A DNA stretch of 64,000 bases from Ahaetulla prasina (GCF_028640845.1 NC_080541.1:7904935-7968934); one strand, 5' to 3'; positions 1-12,007 are shown, counted from the stretch's first letter. Numbers and translations are program-made. The notes: generated by a model from the sequence alone, not told the origin.

Positions 1-115
1 GGATCCCAGCCAGACCCGGAATATAATGGTAAAGGATTATATAGGAGATGGAAAATATATGTCAGTAGTCAGGAATAATTGCATTACCTAGACAATTACC
101 TAGAAATTACCTACA

Positions 116-465
116 CAAGGTGGCTCAGCGGCTAAGACACTGAGCTTGTCAATCAAAAGGTCAGCAGTTCAGCGGTTCAAATCCCTAGTGCCGCGTAATG
201 GGGTGAGCTCCCATTACTTGTCCCACCTTCTGCCAACCTAGCAGTTCGAAAGCATGTAAAAAATGCAAGTAGAAAAATAGGGACCACCTTTGGTGGGAAG
301 GTAACAGCATTCCGTGCGCCTTTGGCGTTGAGTCATGCCGGCCACATGACCACGGAGATGTCTTTGGACAGCGCTGGCTCTTCGGCTTTGAAACGGAGAT
401 GAGCACCGCCCCGTAGAGTCGGGAACGAGTAGCACATATGTGCAAGGGGAACCTTTACCTTTAAA
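116..465 (+). mobile_element. Sauria-type tRNA-derived SINE
   Basis: About 350 bp. The tRNA-like head has GGTGGCTCAGCGG and a B-box-like GCGGTTCAAATCCC. The body has the GGGGTGAGCTCCC and TTGGTGGGAAGGTAACAG blocks, and the 3' end is AACCTTTACCTTTA. The same ~350-bp unit occurs at 18833, 29228 and 60148. Head, length and tail fit the Sauria SINE family, whose 3' end derives from Bov-B. Non-autonomous, with no coding capacity; the ORFs across it are spurious. Confidence 0.8.
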
Positions 466-744
466 CAGTCAAAGGCCCAAATTTACTTTGTCAATCAAGC
501 AGTCTTCCATCCTAGCCTTGACTCGATGCCGTGATTTTTTTTAAAAACCCTGATCTACATTTTTTAAACCAAAGAATAGATGTTCTGTTTAATATTATAG
601 CAAGAATTACATACTACTTCTCACCATTCAAGGATGGGTCTTGCTATTCCGCTTTCTTCTGTGCTACCCAAGGTCACTTAAACCGAATTCCAATACCAAA
701 GGGCTTCTGAATCTCAACAACTTCCTTATTCCTGTTAAATTGTT
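466..744. other. Unassigned intronic sequence
   Basis: AT-rich DNA between a SINE and a LINE tail. I see no gene, RNA or recognisable repeat. Confidence 0.5.
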
Positions 745-935
745 AATGCCACTTTATATTTATTTTATTTACTTATTCATTTATTTTTGTCACAACAGTA
801 TACACAAACATTGTCATAAATAAAAACAACACATCATGAAAGAAAAATATGTATATATAAGTAAAAGTATGCAACAGGTATGTTAATTTGATATAATGAA
901 GGGAACAATAGGACAAGAACCGTATTTTTTATTTT
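745..935 (-). mobile_element. 3' tail of a Rex1-like LINE
   Basis: On the - strand the segment matches the 3' tail seen at 59940-60110: the string TTGTTGTGACAAAATAAATA-like near the end, a TATATA-rich stretch and the word pair for GTCCTATTGTTCCC. No coding part remains. It abuts the L2 3' end at about 935. Confidence 0.5.
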
Positions 936-2717
936 ATTTTATTTAAATTTGTATACCGCCCTTCTCCCGAAGAACTCAGGGCGGTTCACAGCCAGGTAAA
1001 AATACAATACTATAAATACAAATTAAAATACAATTAAAAAACTTATTAAAATTGGCCAGGATTAAAATTTAAAGCTAAAAACCCATTAAAACCCATTAAA
1101 ACACTAACCCAGTCCAGCGCAGATGAATAAGTAGGTTTTAAGCTCGCGGCGAAAGGTTCGAAGGTCCGGAAGTTGACGAAGTCCTGGGGGGAGTTCGTTC
1201 CAGAGGGCGGGAGCCCCCACAGAGAAGGCCCTTCCCTGGGCGCCGCCAGACGACACTGTCGCGCCGACGGCACCCTGAGGAGCCCTCTCTGTGAGGCGCT
1301 GGTCGGTGAGAGGTATTCAGTAGCAGCAGGCGGTCCCGTAAGTATCCGGCCCTATGCCATGGAGCGCTTTAAAGACATTCACCAACACCTTGAAGCGCAC
1401 CGGAAGGCCACAGGTAGCCAGTGCAGCCGGCGCAGGATAGGTGTCACTCGGGAGCCACGAGGGCTCCCTCAATCACCAGCAGCTGCATTCTGACTAACTG
1501 TAGCCTCGGATGCCCCTCAAGGGAGCCCCATGTAGAGAGCATTGCAGTAGTCCAGACGAGACATCACAAGGGCGTGAGTGACTGTGCACAAGGCATCCCG
1601 GTCTAGAAAGGCGCAATTGGCGCACCAGGCGGACCTGGTGGAAAGCTCTCCTGAGACGGCCGTCAAATGGTCTTCAAAAGACAGCCGTTCATCCAGGAGA
1701 ACGCCCAAATTGCGCACCCTCTCCATCGGGCCAATGACTCGCTCCCGACAGTCAGCCGCAGACTCAGCTGACTGTACCGGGATGCCGGCATCCACAGCCA
1801 CTCCGTCTTGGAGGATTGAGCTTGAGCCTGTTCCTCCCCATCCAGACCCGTGACGGCTTCCAGACACGGGACAGCACTTGATGGCTTCATTGGGGTGGCC
1901 GGTGTGGAAAATACAGCTGGGTGTCATCAGCGTACAGCTGGTACCTCACACGAAGCCACTGATGATCTCACCCAGCGGCTTCATATAGATGTTGAACAGA
2001 AGGCGAGAGAATCGACCCTGCGGCACCCACAAGTGAGGCGCCGCGGGTCGACCTCTGCCCCGTCAACACCGTCTGCAACCGGTCGGAGAGATGGGAGAGA
2101 ACCACCGACAAACGGTGCCTCCCACTCCCAATCCCCCCAACCGGCGCAGCAGGATACCATGGTCGATGGTATCGAAAGCCGCTGAGAGGTCTAATAGGAC
2201 CAGGGCAGAGGAATAACCCCTATCCCTGGCCCTCCAGAGATCATCCACCAACGCGACCAAAGCCGTCTCAGTGCTGTAACGGGCGGAAGCCGGACTGGAG
2301 CAGGTCCAGATAGACAGTTTCCTCCAGGTGAAGGGGAACTGATATGCCACCATACTCTCTACAACCTTCGCGCGAGCGGGTTGGAGACTGGACGATAATT
2401 ACCTAAAACAGCGGGTCAGGAAGGCTTCTTGAGGAGGGCCTCACCACCGCCTCTTTCAAGGCGGCGGAAGACTCCCTCCAACAAGGAAGCACTCGTAATC
2501 CCTGGAGCCAGCCTCGTGTCACCTCCTGGTGGCCAGCACCAGCCAGGAGGGCACGGGTCCAGTAAACATGTGGTGGCATTCAATCTACCCAGCAACCTGT
2601 CCATGTCCTCGGGAGTCACAGGGTCAAACTCATCCCACACAACATCACCAAGACCGCCCTCAGACGTCCCGTCCGAATCGCTGCAATCTTGGTCCAGACC
2701 GTCCTTCAGCTGAACGA
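936..2717 (-). mobile_element. L2-like LINE, RT and 3' half (copy 1 of tandem)
   Basis: The - strand carries the 3' half of a CR1/L2-clade LINE. Near 2063-2353 a fragment shows the RT box LLDLSAAFDTIDHGILLRRL. Further on come the RT thumb (RLDYCNALYMGLP), the C-terminal NSPQDFVNFRTFEPFAASLK block and a 3' UTR ending in the conserved CCGCCCTGAG…GGGCGG hairpin motif just inside 935-985. Many single-base losses break the frame. Its upstream end stops at nearly the same element position where the neighbouring copy passes into the 5' units, so the two copies look like products of a tandem rearrangement. Confidence 0.82.
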
Positions 2718-2720
2718 TTT

Positions 2721-2751
<31 letters not shown>

Positions 2752-4529
2752 TTTTTTCAAATTTATATACCGCCCTATCTCCCTAAGGACTCAGGGCGGT
2801 TCACAGGCAGTTAAAATACATATAAATACAAATTAAAAAACAACAATTAAAAAACTTATTCTATTGCCTAATTTAAAAACAATATAAATAATAAAAAACC
2901 CCTTAAAACCAATAACTTTAAAATCTAATCCAGTCCCGCGCAGATGAATAAGTGCGTTTTAAGCTCGCGACGAAAGGTTCGGAGGTCGGAAGTTGGCGAA
3001 GTCCTGGGGAGTTCGTTCCAGAGGTGGGAGCCCCACAGAAGGCCCTTCCTGGGTGTCGCCAGGCAGCACTGCCTAGCTGGCGGCACCCTGAGGAGTCCCT
3101 CTCTGTGAGGCGCAGGTCGGTGAGAGGTATTTGGAAGCAGTAGGCGGTCCCGTAAATAGCCCGGCCCTATGCCATGGGCGCTTTAAAGATTGTCACCAAC
3201 ACCTTGAAGCGCACCGGAAGGCCACAGGTAGCCAGTGCAGTCTGCGCAGGATAGGTGTAACACGGGAGCCCGAGGGCTCCCTCTATCACCAGCGCAGCCG
3301 CATTCTGGACCAACTGAAGCCTCGGATGCCCCTCAAGGGAGCCCCATGTAGAGAGCATTGCAGTAATCCAGGCGAGGCGTCACGAGGCGTGGTGACCGTG
3401 CATAAGGCATCCCGGTCTAGAAAGGCGCAACTGGCGCACCAGGCGAACCTGGTGAAAAGCTCTCCTGGAGACGGCCGTCAAATGGTCTTCAAAGACAGCC
3501 GCTCATCCAGGAGAACGCCCAGATTGCGCACCCTCTCCATCGGGCCAATGACTCGCCCCAACAGTCAGCCGAGGACTCAGCTGACTGTACCGGGATGCCG
3601 GCATCCACAGCCACTCAGTCTTGGAGGATTGAGCTTGAGCCTGTTTCTCCCCATCCAGACCCGTCACGGCCTCCAAACACCGGGACAGCACTTGATAGCT
3701 TCATTGGGGTGGCCGGTGTGGAAAAGTACAGCTGGGTGTCATCAGCGTACAGCTGGTACCTCACACGAAGCCACTGATGATCTCACCCAGCGGCTTCATA
3801 TAGATGTTGAACAGAAGGCGAGAGAATCGACCCTGCGGCACCCCACAAGTGAGGCGCCTCGGGGCGACCTCTGCCCCTGTCAACACCGTCTGCGACGGTC
3901 GGAGAGATAGGAGGAGAACCACCGATGCGGTGCCTCCACTCCCAATCCCCAACCGGCGCAGCAGGATACCATGGTCGATGGTATCGAAAGCCGCTGAGAG
4001 GTCTAATAGGACCAGGGCAGAGGAACAACCCCTATCCTGGCCCTCAGAGATCATCCACCTGCGACCAAAGCCGTCTCCGTGCTGTAACGGGCGGAAGCGG
4101 ACTGGAGCAGGTCTAGATAGACAGTTTCATCCAGGTGCAGGGAAACTGATATGCCACCATACTCTCTACAACCTTCGCGCGGCGGGTTGGAGACCGACGA
4201 TAATTACCTAAGACAGCGGGTCAGGAGGGCTTCTTGAGGAGGGCCTCACCACCGCCTCTTTCAAGGCGGCGGAAGACTCCCTCAACAAGGAGGCACTCGT
4301 GTCGCCTGGAGCCAGCCTCGTGTCACCTCCTGAGTGGCCAGCACCAGCCAGGAGGGCACGGGTCCAGTAAACACGTGGTGGCATTCAGCCTACCCAACAA
4401 CCTGTCCATGTCCTCGGAGCCACAGGGTCAAACTCATCCCAACAAATGTCACCAAGACCACCTCAGGCGCCTCATCTGAATCGCCGCAATTTTGGTCTAG
4501 ACCGTCTCGGAGCTGAGCGATTTTATCGT
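2718..4529 (-). mobile_element. L2-like LINE, RT and 3' half (copy 2 of tandem)
   Basis: Second copy of the same RT-to-3'-end segment, with a (TTTA)n tail at about 2721-2753 followed by the CCGCCCT…AGGGCGG element. RT box LLDLSAAFDTIDHGILLRRL is present around 3890-4040, followed by LTCGVPQGRFSRLLFNIYMK, the RT VPQGS-type motif in degraded form. The copy is 5'-continuous with the endonuclease unit at 4530-6104, so on the - strand it is the downstream half of a near-complete element. Homopolymers and dinucleotides are often one unit short, breaking the ORF in many places. Confidence 0.82.
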
Positions 4530-6104
4530 ATAGATAACCGTTAAACTCCTCAGCACGTCCCTGCAACGGGTCATCCCGCTCCCCCTGGTGAAGGAGGGCG
4601 GGTCACCCGAAACAAGGCGGCTGGGCGGTTATCTGCCGACGCAATGGGGGAGGAGGCGTAGCAACGCCTCGCTTCCCTCAGTGCCACTAGGTAGGTCCTA
4701 GTATAGGACCTTACTAGTGTCCGATCAGCTTCTAATCGGCTAGACCTCCAGGAGGTCTCTAGGCGTCTTCTCCGGCGTTTCATCCCCTCAGCTCCTCGGA
4801 GAACCAAGGGCGGTTGGGATCTGCGCCGGGTCAGAGGCCGCAGAGGCACGACACGGTCTAAAGCCCCAGTCGCAGCCCGTTGCCAGGCTGCGGCTGGTTC
4901 CTCTGCCGTGAGCCAGACCCTCAGGAAGTGGCCCAAGCTCCGTCCGGAACCTCTCCGGGTCCATCAGGCGCCTGGGGCCGGAACCAGCGTTGTGGTTCCG
5001 TCTCCCTGCGGTGTTGAGTGGCGGTCAGAAAGTCCAGGCGAAGGAGAGTGATCTGACCATAACAAAGGTTCTATGACTACATCTCTCAAATCCAGATCCT
5101 TCAACCACTGACCAGAGATAAAAATAAGATCCAGAGTGCCACCCCCGATGTGAGTGGGGCCATCAACTACTTGAGTCAGGTCCAAGGCCGTCATGGGAGC
5201 CATGAACTCCCGAGCCACTGTCGATGGCAGCGGCAGATGGCAAGTTAAAGTCCCCATGACTAAAAGTTTGGGGTCTCCACTGCCACCCGGCAAGCACCTC
5301 CAGGAGCTCAGGCAGGGCAGCTGTCACGCAGCAAGGAGCCAGGTACGTGACCAGCAAGCCCATCTGACACCTATGACCCCATCTCACAAGAGGATTCACA
5401 CCCGGCAATCTGAGGTACAGTGGTCTCCCTCGGCTCTAGACTCTCTTTAATAGCAACCGCCACCCCCCCACCCCTACCCTGGGCCCTCGGCTGATGGAAT
5501 GCAAGGGAAACCGGGGGGCACATTTCGACCAGGGCACGCCCCTTCAGTGCCCAACCAGGTCTCCGTGCGCCTATAAGATCCATGGCGCCCCTGGATAAGA
5601 TCGTGTATTAGGGGCCTTATTGGCCACGGACCGTGCGTTGCATAACATAAGGCGAAGGCCCAGGCTCTGAGGGTCTTGACCATCCGGGAACGGAAAAGTC
5701 AGAGGATCGGGCACGCGATCGCTTGCAGACATCGAACGCGTGACCCCTAGACCGATCGATCCCCTTCCGCCATATCTGCCCCTCCACTTACCGTGCAAAT
5801 GGAACCACCCTCACAAAAGGAACACATTCCCCCATAACCTCCGAACCCACTAAATAATCGCCCACGGCGCGAGACTGGTTTCCCTCCCGGCGGGCTACCC
5901 CCAACACCCGCCCTAACCCTCCCACCCCTTAAAAATGCCCTATCTAAAAAACCCCAAAGGCTCTTCCTCTTCGCATGCCACCTCTGTGGGTCCCAAGACC
6001 CGTCATTGAGGCCGGCCCTTGGTAGTGAGACGGGCCATTCCTGCGAGGCGGGGGCACCTCGCAGGCGCAAGAGTTCATGTGCAGCGTAACGCATAGAAAA
6101 GTGC
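4530..6104 (-). mobile_element. L2-like LINE 5' unit A (5' UTR plus endonuclease)
   Basis: A 1,575-bp unit on the - strand. It begins with a GC-rich 5' UTR and continues into the APE-type endonuclease domain. Residues such as VVDGPTHIGGGTLDLIFISGQW and the WSDHS box are visible at about 4960-5290; these are the late EN motifs, in which SDH holds the catalytic His. EN nicks target DNA for target-primed reverse transcription. Frames are broken by indels. Unlike units B and C it runs directly into an RT half (2718-4529). Confidence 0.8.
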
Positions 6105-7689
6105 ATAGATAACCGTTAAACTCCTCAGCACGTCCCTGCAACGGGTCATCCCGCTCCCCCTGGTGAAGGAGGGAGCGGGTCACCCGAAACAGGGCAGCTG
6201 GGCGGTTATCTGCTGACGCAATGAGGGAGGAGGCGTAGCAACGCCTCGCTTCCCTCAGTGCCACTAGGTAGGTCCTAGTATAGGATCTAACTAGTGTCCG
6301 ATCAGCCTCTGAACGGCTGGACCTCCAGGAACTCTCTAGGCGTCTTCTCCGGCGTTTCATCCCCCTCCGCTCCTCGGAGAACCAAGGGGCCGGTTGGGAT
6401 CTACGCCGGGTCAGAGGCCGCAAAGGCACGACACGGTCTAAAGCCCCGGCCGCAGCCCGTTCCCAGGCTGCAGCCAGTTCCTCTGCCGTGCCGTGAGCCA
6501 GACCCTCAGGAAATGGCCCAAGCTCCGTCCGGAACCTCTCTGGGTCCATCAGGCGCCTGGGACGGTACCAACGTAATGGTTCCGTCTCCCTGCGGTGTTG
6601 GGTAGCGGTCAGAAAGTCCAGGCGAAGGAGAGAGTGATCTGACCATGACAAAGGTTCAATGACTATTTCCTTTAAGTCCAGATCTCTCAACCACTGACCA
6701 GAGACAAAAATCAGGTCCAGTGTGCCACCCCCGATGTGAGTGGGGCCATCCACTACTTGAGTCAGGTCCAAGGCCGTCATGGAAGCCAAGAACTCCCGAG
6801 CCACTGTCGATGACGAGCCGGCAGATGGCAGGTTAAAGTCCCCATGACTAAAAGTCTGGGGTCTCCACCGCCACCCGGCAAGCACCTCTAGGAGCTCGGG
6901 CAGGGCAGCTGTCACGCAGCAAGGAGCCAGGTACGTGACCAGCAAGCCCATCTGACACCTATGACCCCATCTCACAAAGAGGATTCACACCGCAATCTGA
7001 GGTACAGTGGTCTCCTCGGCTCTAGACTCTCTTTAATAGCAACCGCCACCCCCACCCCTACCCTGGGCCTCGGCTGATGGAATGCACGGAAACCCGGTGG
7101 GCACATTTCGACCAGGGCACGCCCCTTCAGTGCCCAACCAGGTCTCCGTAACGCCTATAAGATCCGGCGCCCCTGGATAAGATCGTGTATTAGGGGGCCT
7201 TATTGGCCACGGACCGTGCGTTGCATAACATAAGACGAAGGCCCAGGCTCTGAGGGTCTTGACCATCCGGGAACGGGAAAAGTCAGAGGATCGGGCACGC
7301 GATCGCTTGCAGACATCGAACGCGTGACCCCTAGACCGATACGATCCCCTTCCGCCATATCTGCCCCTCCCACTTACCGTGCAAATGGAACCACCCTCAC
7401 AAAAGGAACACATTCCCCCATAACCTCCGAACCCACTAAATAATCGCCACGCACGCGCTGAGGACTGGTTTCCCTCCCGACGGGCTACCCCCAACACCCG
7501 CCCTAACCCTCCCACCCCTTAAAAATGCCCTATCTAAAAAACCCCAAAGGCTCTTCCTCTTCGCATGCCACCTCTGTGGGTCCCAAGACCCGTCATTGAG
7601 GCCGGCCCTTGGTAGTGAGAGAGGCCATTCCTGCGGCGGGGCACCGCAGGCGCAAGAGTTCATGTGCAGCGTACCGCATAGAAAAGTGC
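6105..7689 (-). mobile_element. L2-like LINE 5' unit B (tandem copy)
   Basis: A 1,585-bp tandem copy of unit A. It contains the longest EN frame in the array (5944-6975 on the - strand): VMGDFNLPS-like GDFNLPSAG, TQVVDGPTHIGGGTLDLIF and LSWSDHSLLRLDF, followed by an Arg-rich linker. After FNGYL the frame jumps straight into the 5' UTR of the next unit instead of RT, which marks the tandem junction at 6104/6105. Confidence 0.8.
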
Positions 7690-8738
7690 ATAGATAACCG
7701 TTAAACTCCTCAGCACGCCCCTGCAACGGGTCATCCCGCTCCCCCTGGTGAAGGAGGGAGCGGGTCACCCGAAACAGGGCAGCTGGGCGGTTATCTGCTG
7801 ACGCAATGAGGGAGGAGGCGAGCAACGCCGCTTCCTCAGTGCCACTAGGTAGGTCCTAGTATAGGATCTAACTAGTGTCCGATCAGCCTCTGAACGGCTG
7901 GACCTCCAGGAACTCTCTAGGCGTCTTCTCCGGCGTTTCATCCCCTCAGCTCCTCGGAGAACCAAGGAGCCGGTTGGGATCTCGCCGGGTCAGAGGCCGC
8001 AAAGGCACGACACGGTCTAAAGCCCCAGCCGCAGCCCGTTCCCAGGCTGCAGCAAGTTCCTCTGCCGTGCCGTGAGCCAGACCCTCAGGAAATGGCCCAA
8101 GCTCCGTCCGGAACCTCTCTGGGTCCATCAGGCGCCTGGGACGGTACCAACGTAATGGTTCCGTCTCCCTGCGGTATTGGGTAGCGGTCAGAAAGTCCAG
8201 GCGAAGGAGAGAGTGATCTGACCATGACAAAGGTTCAATGACTATGTCCTTTAAGTCCAGATCTCTCAACCACTGACCAGAGACAAAAATCAGGTCCAGT
8301 GTGCCACCCCCGATGTGAGTGGGGCCATCCACTACTTGAGTCAGGTCCAAGGCCGTCATGGAAGCCAAGAACTCCCGAGCTACCGTCGATGACGAGCCGG
8401 CAGATGGCAGGTTAAAGTCCCCCATGACTAAAAGTCTGGGGGTCTCCACCGCCACCCCGGCAAGCACCTCTAGGAGCTCGGGCAGGGCAGCTGTCACGCA
8501 GCAAGGAGCCAGGTACGCGACCAGCAAGCCCACCTCACAAAGAGGGATTCACACCCAGCTATCTGAGGTACAGTGGTCTCCCTCGGCTCTAGACTCTCTT
8601 TAATCACAACCGCCACCCCTCCACCCCTACCCTGGGCCCTCGGCTGATGGAATGCACGGAAACCCGGTGGGCACATCTCAACCAGGGGCACACCCCCTTC
8701 ATTGCCCAACCAGGTCTCCGTAACGCCTATAATATCCG
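7690..8738 (-). mobile_element. L2-like LINE 5' unit C (partial tandem copy)
   Basis: Third copy, very close to unit B, ending at about 8738 where a Rex1-like LINE 3' end begins. The EN frame at 7946-8533 is intact across ETPRLLVMGDFNLPSAGS, VVDGPTHIGGGTLDLIFVSG and WSDHSLLRLDF. The segment toward 8763 has the N-terminal EN motif IIGVTETWL. Part of the 5' UTR seen in A and B is missing. Confidence 0.8.
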
Positions 8739-9056
8739 TAGGCACTTTTGTGCTCTTATGCACGCCCCTTATAGTCCTCTTAGGAATGGGGTGAGGTCAA
8801 TAGTAGACAGTTTTTGGTTGAAGATTTTGGGATTTTGAACAGAGACTATGGAGTCAGGTAATGAGTTCCAAGCGTTAACAACTCTGTTACAGAAGTCATA
8901 TTTTCTGCAATCAAGTTTGAAGCGGTTGATATTAAGTTTAAATCTATTGTTTGCTCTTGTATTATTGCGATTGAAGCTGAAGTAGTCTTTTACAGGAAGG
9001 ATATTGCAGTAGATAATTTTGTGTGTTAAACACGGGTCATGTCGAAGTCGGCGGAG
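8739..9056 (-). mobile_element. Rex1-like LINE, C-terminal RT fragment
   Basis: The - strand encodes a C-terminal LINE segment: THKIIYCNILPVKDYFSFN, RANNRFKLNINRFKLDCRKY, FCNRVVNAWNSLPDSIV and the end PFLRGL followed by a stop. The same protein end is found at 45790-46000 and 59515-59930. NRVVNAWNSLP is the usual C-terminal signature of CR1/Rex1-group LINEs. The copy is 5'-truncated at about 9056, where a CR1 copy in the opposite orientation begins. Confidence 0.7.
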
Positions 9057-9600
9057 TTTATAATGCCTTGGTAAGGCCACACTTGGAATACGGCATCTGG
9101 TTTTGGTCGCCACGATCTTAAAAAAGACACTGAGATTCTAGAAAGAGTGCAGAGAAGAGCAACAAAGATAATTAGGGGACTGGAGGCTAAAACATATGAA
9201 GAACCGTGGCAGGAACTCAGTATGTCTAGGTTAATGAAAAGAAGGACTAGGAGAGATATGATAGAAGTATTCCAATATCTCAGGGGCTGCCCCAAAGAAG
9301 AGGGAGTCAGGTTGTTCTCCAAAGCACCTGAAAGCAGGACAAGAAGCAATGGGTGGAAACTAACCAAGGAGAGAAGCAACCTAGAACTAAGGAGAAATTT
9401 CCTGACACTCAGAACAATGAATCAGTGGACTGCCTGGCCTCAGAAGTTATGAATGTTCCCAACACTGCAGGTTTTCATGAAGAGATTGGAAAACCATTTT
9501 TCTGAAGTGATGTAGCATTTCCTGCCTTGAGCAGAGAGAGGGTTGAACTAGAAGATCTCCAAGGTCTCTTCCAATTGTGATATTCTCTTATTCTGTTAAT
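9057..9600 (+). mobile_element. CR1 LINE 3' fragment
   Basis: The + strand encodes the CR1 C-terminal block: [20 protein letters not shown], then [18 protein letters not shown], then [21 protein letters not shown], then the 3' UTR ending in GAAGATCTCCAAGGTCTCTTCC. It carries frame breaks and is dead. CR1 terminal sequence on both strands is the commonest LINE in this window. Confidence 0.85.
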
Positions 9601-9899
9601 ACAAAGAATATAGAAAACGGATGGCAGAAAAAAACCTAGTGGTCCATCGGGCCTGCCGGTTGAGTGTATTTGTGGTTTTTTTTTCTTTGTAATGAATTAA
9701 TTATTTTTTTTGTTTAATTATTATTTTCATGTTTTATTTATTTTTATTTTTGTTGAACGACAGTCATACGTTTATCCCAAGCATGACTTTTGAACTTCCT
9801 TCCTGTCAGTTTAAAGTTATGGCCATGTCATTTTGGAGTGAAGTTGGAGAGTCAGTAGGAATGGAATGTAGATTAGAACACGACAGAACACAACAGAAC

Positions 9900-10066
9900 A
9901 CAGCAGAATGCAGGCTAGGCTAGGCTAGGCTAGGCTAGGCTAGGCTAGAATAGAATAGAATAGAATAGAATAGAATAGAATAGAATAGAATAGAATAGAA
10001 TAGAATAGAATATTTAACATTTAATATTTAATATTTAATATTTAATATTTAATATTTAATATTCTC
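9900..10066 (+). repeat. Adjacent (AGGCT)n, (AGAAT)n and (TTTAAT)n arrays
   Basis: About seven AGGCT units at 9910-9947 pass without a gap into about twelve AGAAT units at 9948-10011, then into TTTAATA units to about 10062. The arrays lie between CR1/AT-rich DNA and an L2 3' fragment. Confidence 0.95.
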
Positions 10067-10419
10067 CTTCCAGGGGAAGGGCCTTCTCTGTGGGGGCTCC
10101 CACCCTCTGGAACGAACTCCCCCCAGGACTTCGTCAACTTCCGGACCTCCGAACCTTCCGTCGCGAGCTTAAAACACATTTATTCATCTGCGCAGGACTG
10201 GATTAGTTTTTAAATTCGTGGGTTTTTAAGGGGTTTTAAATGGGTTTTTAATGGGTTTTTAATGGGTTTTATTATTTGCTAAATTTTAATTGCGGCCAAA
10301 TTGAATAAGTTTTTAGTGGTATTTTAATAGTATTTATTTTGTAATAGTACTGTTTATTTTATCTGGCTGTAAACCGCCCTGAGTCCTTCGGGAGAAGGGC
10401 GGTATAAAAATTTAAATAA

Positions 10420-10450
<31 letters not shown>

Positions 10451-10452
10451 CA
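10067..10452 (+). mobile_element. L2-like LINE 3' end
   Basis: Starts in the C-terminal block GRAFSVGAPTLWNELPPGLRQ-type coding (GGGGCTCCCACCCTCTGGAACG). It ends with AACCGCCCTGAGTCCTTCGG, AGAAGGGCGGTATAAAAA and an (AATA)n tail. Severely 5'-truncated. Confidence 0.85.
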
Positions 10453-10484
10453 CAGGGCTGTCAAACTTTTTTTTTTATTATTTG

Positions 10485-10733
10485 CATTTATATCCCGCCC
10501 TTCTCCGAAGACTCAGCTTACACTATGTCAAGCAATAGTCTTCATCCATTTGTATATTATATACAAAGTCAATTTATTGCCCCCAACAATCTGGGTCCTC
10601 ATTTTACCTACCTTATAAAGGATGGAAGGCTGAGTCAACCTTGGGCCTGGTGGGACTTGAACCTGCAGTAATTGCAAGCAGCTGTGTTAATAACAGACAG
10701 ACTTAGTCCGTTGAGCCACCAGAGGCCCAAACT
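10485..10733 (-). mobile_element. tRNA-derived SINE with L2-like 3' tail
   Basis: Read on the - strand: a tRNA-like head with GGTGGCTCAA and B-box GCAGGTTCAAGTCCCACC, a body with GTTGGGGGCAATAAATTG, and a 3' end with TCTTCGGAGAAGGGCGGG. That tail matches the L2-like LINE 3' end of this genome. Five further copies occur (37312, 49378, 49970, 55726, 62489). Confidence 0.8.
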
Positions 10734-12000
10734 TCCGACTCACGGGCCAGATGTGTCACTCGCTTGCCATACCCACTCCCACTTTTGCGAAGGGAAAAAG
10801 TCCCGATACGTGACGTGACAACACGAGTTTGACACCCCTGATTTAACAGATTAACAGAGTTGGAAGAGACCTTTAAACATAGCAATCAAAATGTTAATTC
10901 TCAGAATTTACCTTTATAGATTTTTTTTTATTATTATTTTTAAAGTCCACACATCAAGCAAGCCCACCTCTCTCTGTATCATACGTTCTCCCTGGCTAAC
11001 AACTCATACGGTCAGCAAGTTCCTCCTGACATATAACTTGAATCCACTTATATTTTTAATCCATTGGTTCTAGTCTTGCCCTCTGGGGCAATAGAAAACT
11101 TCTGTCTCTTCTGTATGATAACTTCTCAAATATTTGAAGTCTCCTTGGCCCCTTTTCCTACAGGCTAAAGTTTACCCAGATCCTTTAAGCTTTTCTCGTT
11201 GGATTATTTTACTCATCTCTGTAAATTCTAAAGCCCAAAACTGGTGGTCTTGGGCATATCCACCCCAGCTGAAAATATATCCCTTCCTCAATGAATTTAT
11301 TCCAGCGGTGGACAGATTTATTTATATATGTCAATTTCCCTGGAGTTGTATATCTTCAGAAATTATTTAGTATAGATTTAGGCAAAGAATGAACGTAGAC
11401 TCGAAAACCCAAACCTACCCTGGTCCCTTTCTTTAGTGATAATTTGTAGGTCATTTCCCCAAATTGATTTTAATTCCCATAATGGCAAGATTTTACACTG
11501 CATATTGTTCAAACGATAATCTTTTCACTGACTTATTGGTATCTTGAATTTTATCTGCATTTTAATTGATTGAATATTATGTTAGGAGGAGAGAAAGGAT
11601 TAATTATAGCTAATTAAATGAGGTAAAACTGACATCTGAAAATGCTTATTTTACCTGTGTCCAGGGAACTAAAAATCTCTTACAGCCTACATCCTACATT
11701 CTATATGGTTGGCTTTTGCTCTTTCCTATCTTCCAAATACAGTGGCACTTTGGTACTCAACTGCTTTGAAACACATCAAATTTCGTACTCAACACAGTTT
11801 GATATGAACATTTTGTCCCGGTACTCATCATTTGTTTAGTACATGACGCACAAGCTAGAAGTTATCAGTGGGGGCTACCTTGTGATTCACTACATTATTT
11901 TTTATTGGAAAAATTTGTTTGGTACTCATCATTTTTGGCACCTCATCGTACCTCCCAGAACCAATTAAGGATGAATACCAAGGTACCAAGGTACTGTTAG
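10734..12000. other. Unassigned intronic sequence
   Basis: AT-rich DNA with no long ORF of protein-like composition and no recognised repeat except a short CAGATTAACAG-type CR1 3' end near 10850-10875. Confidence 0.5.
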
Positions 12001-12006
12001 ATATTT

Positions 12007-12007
12007 C

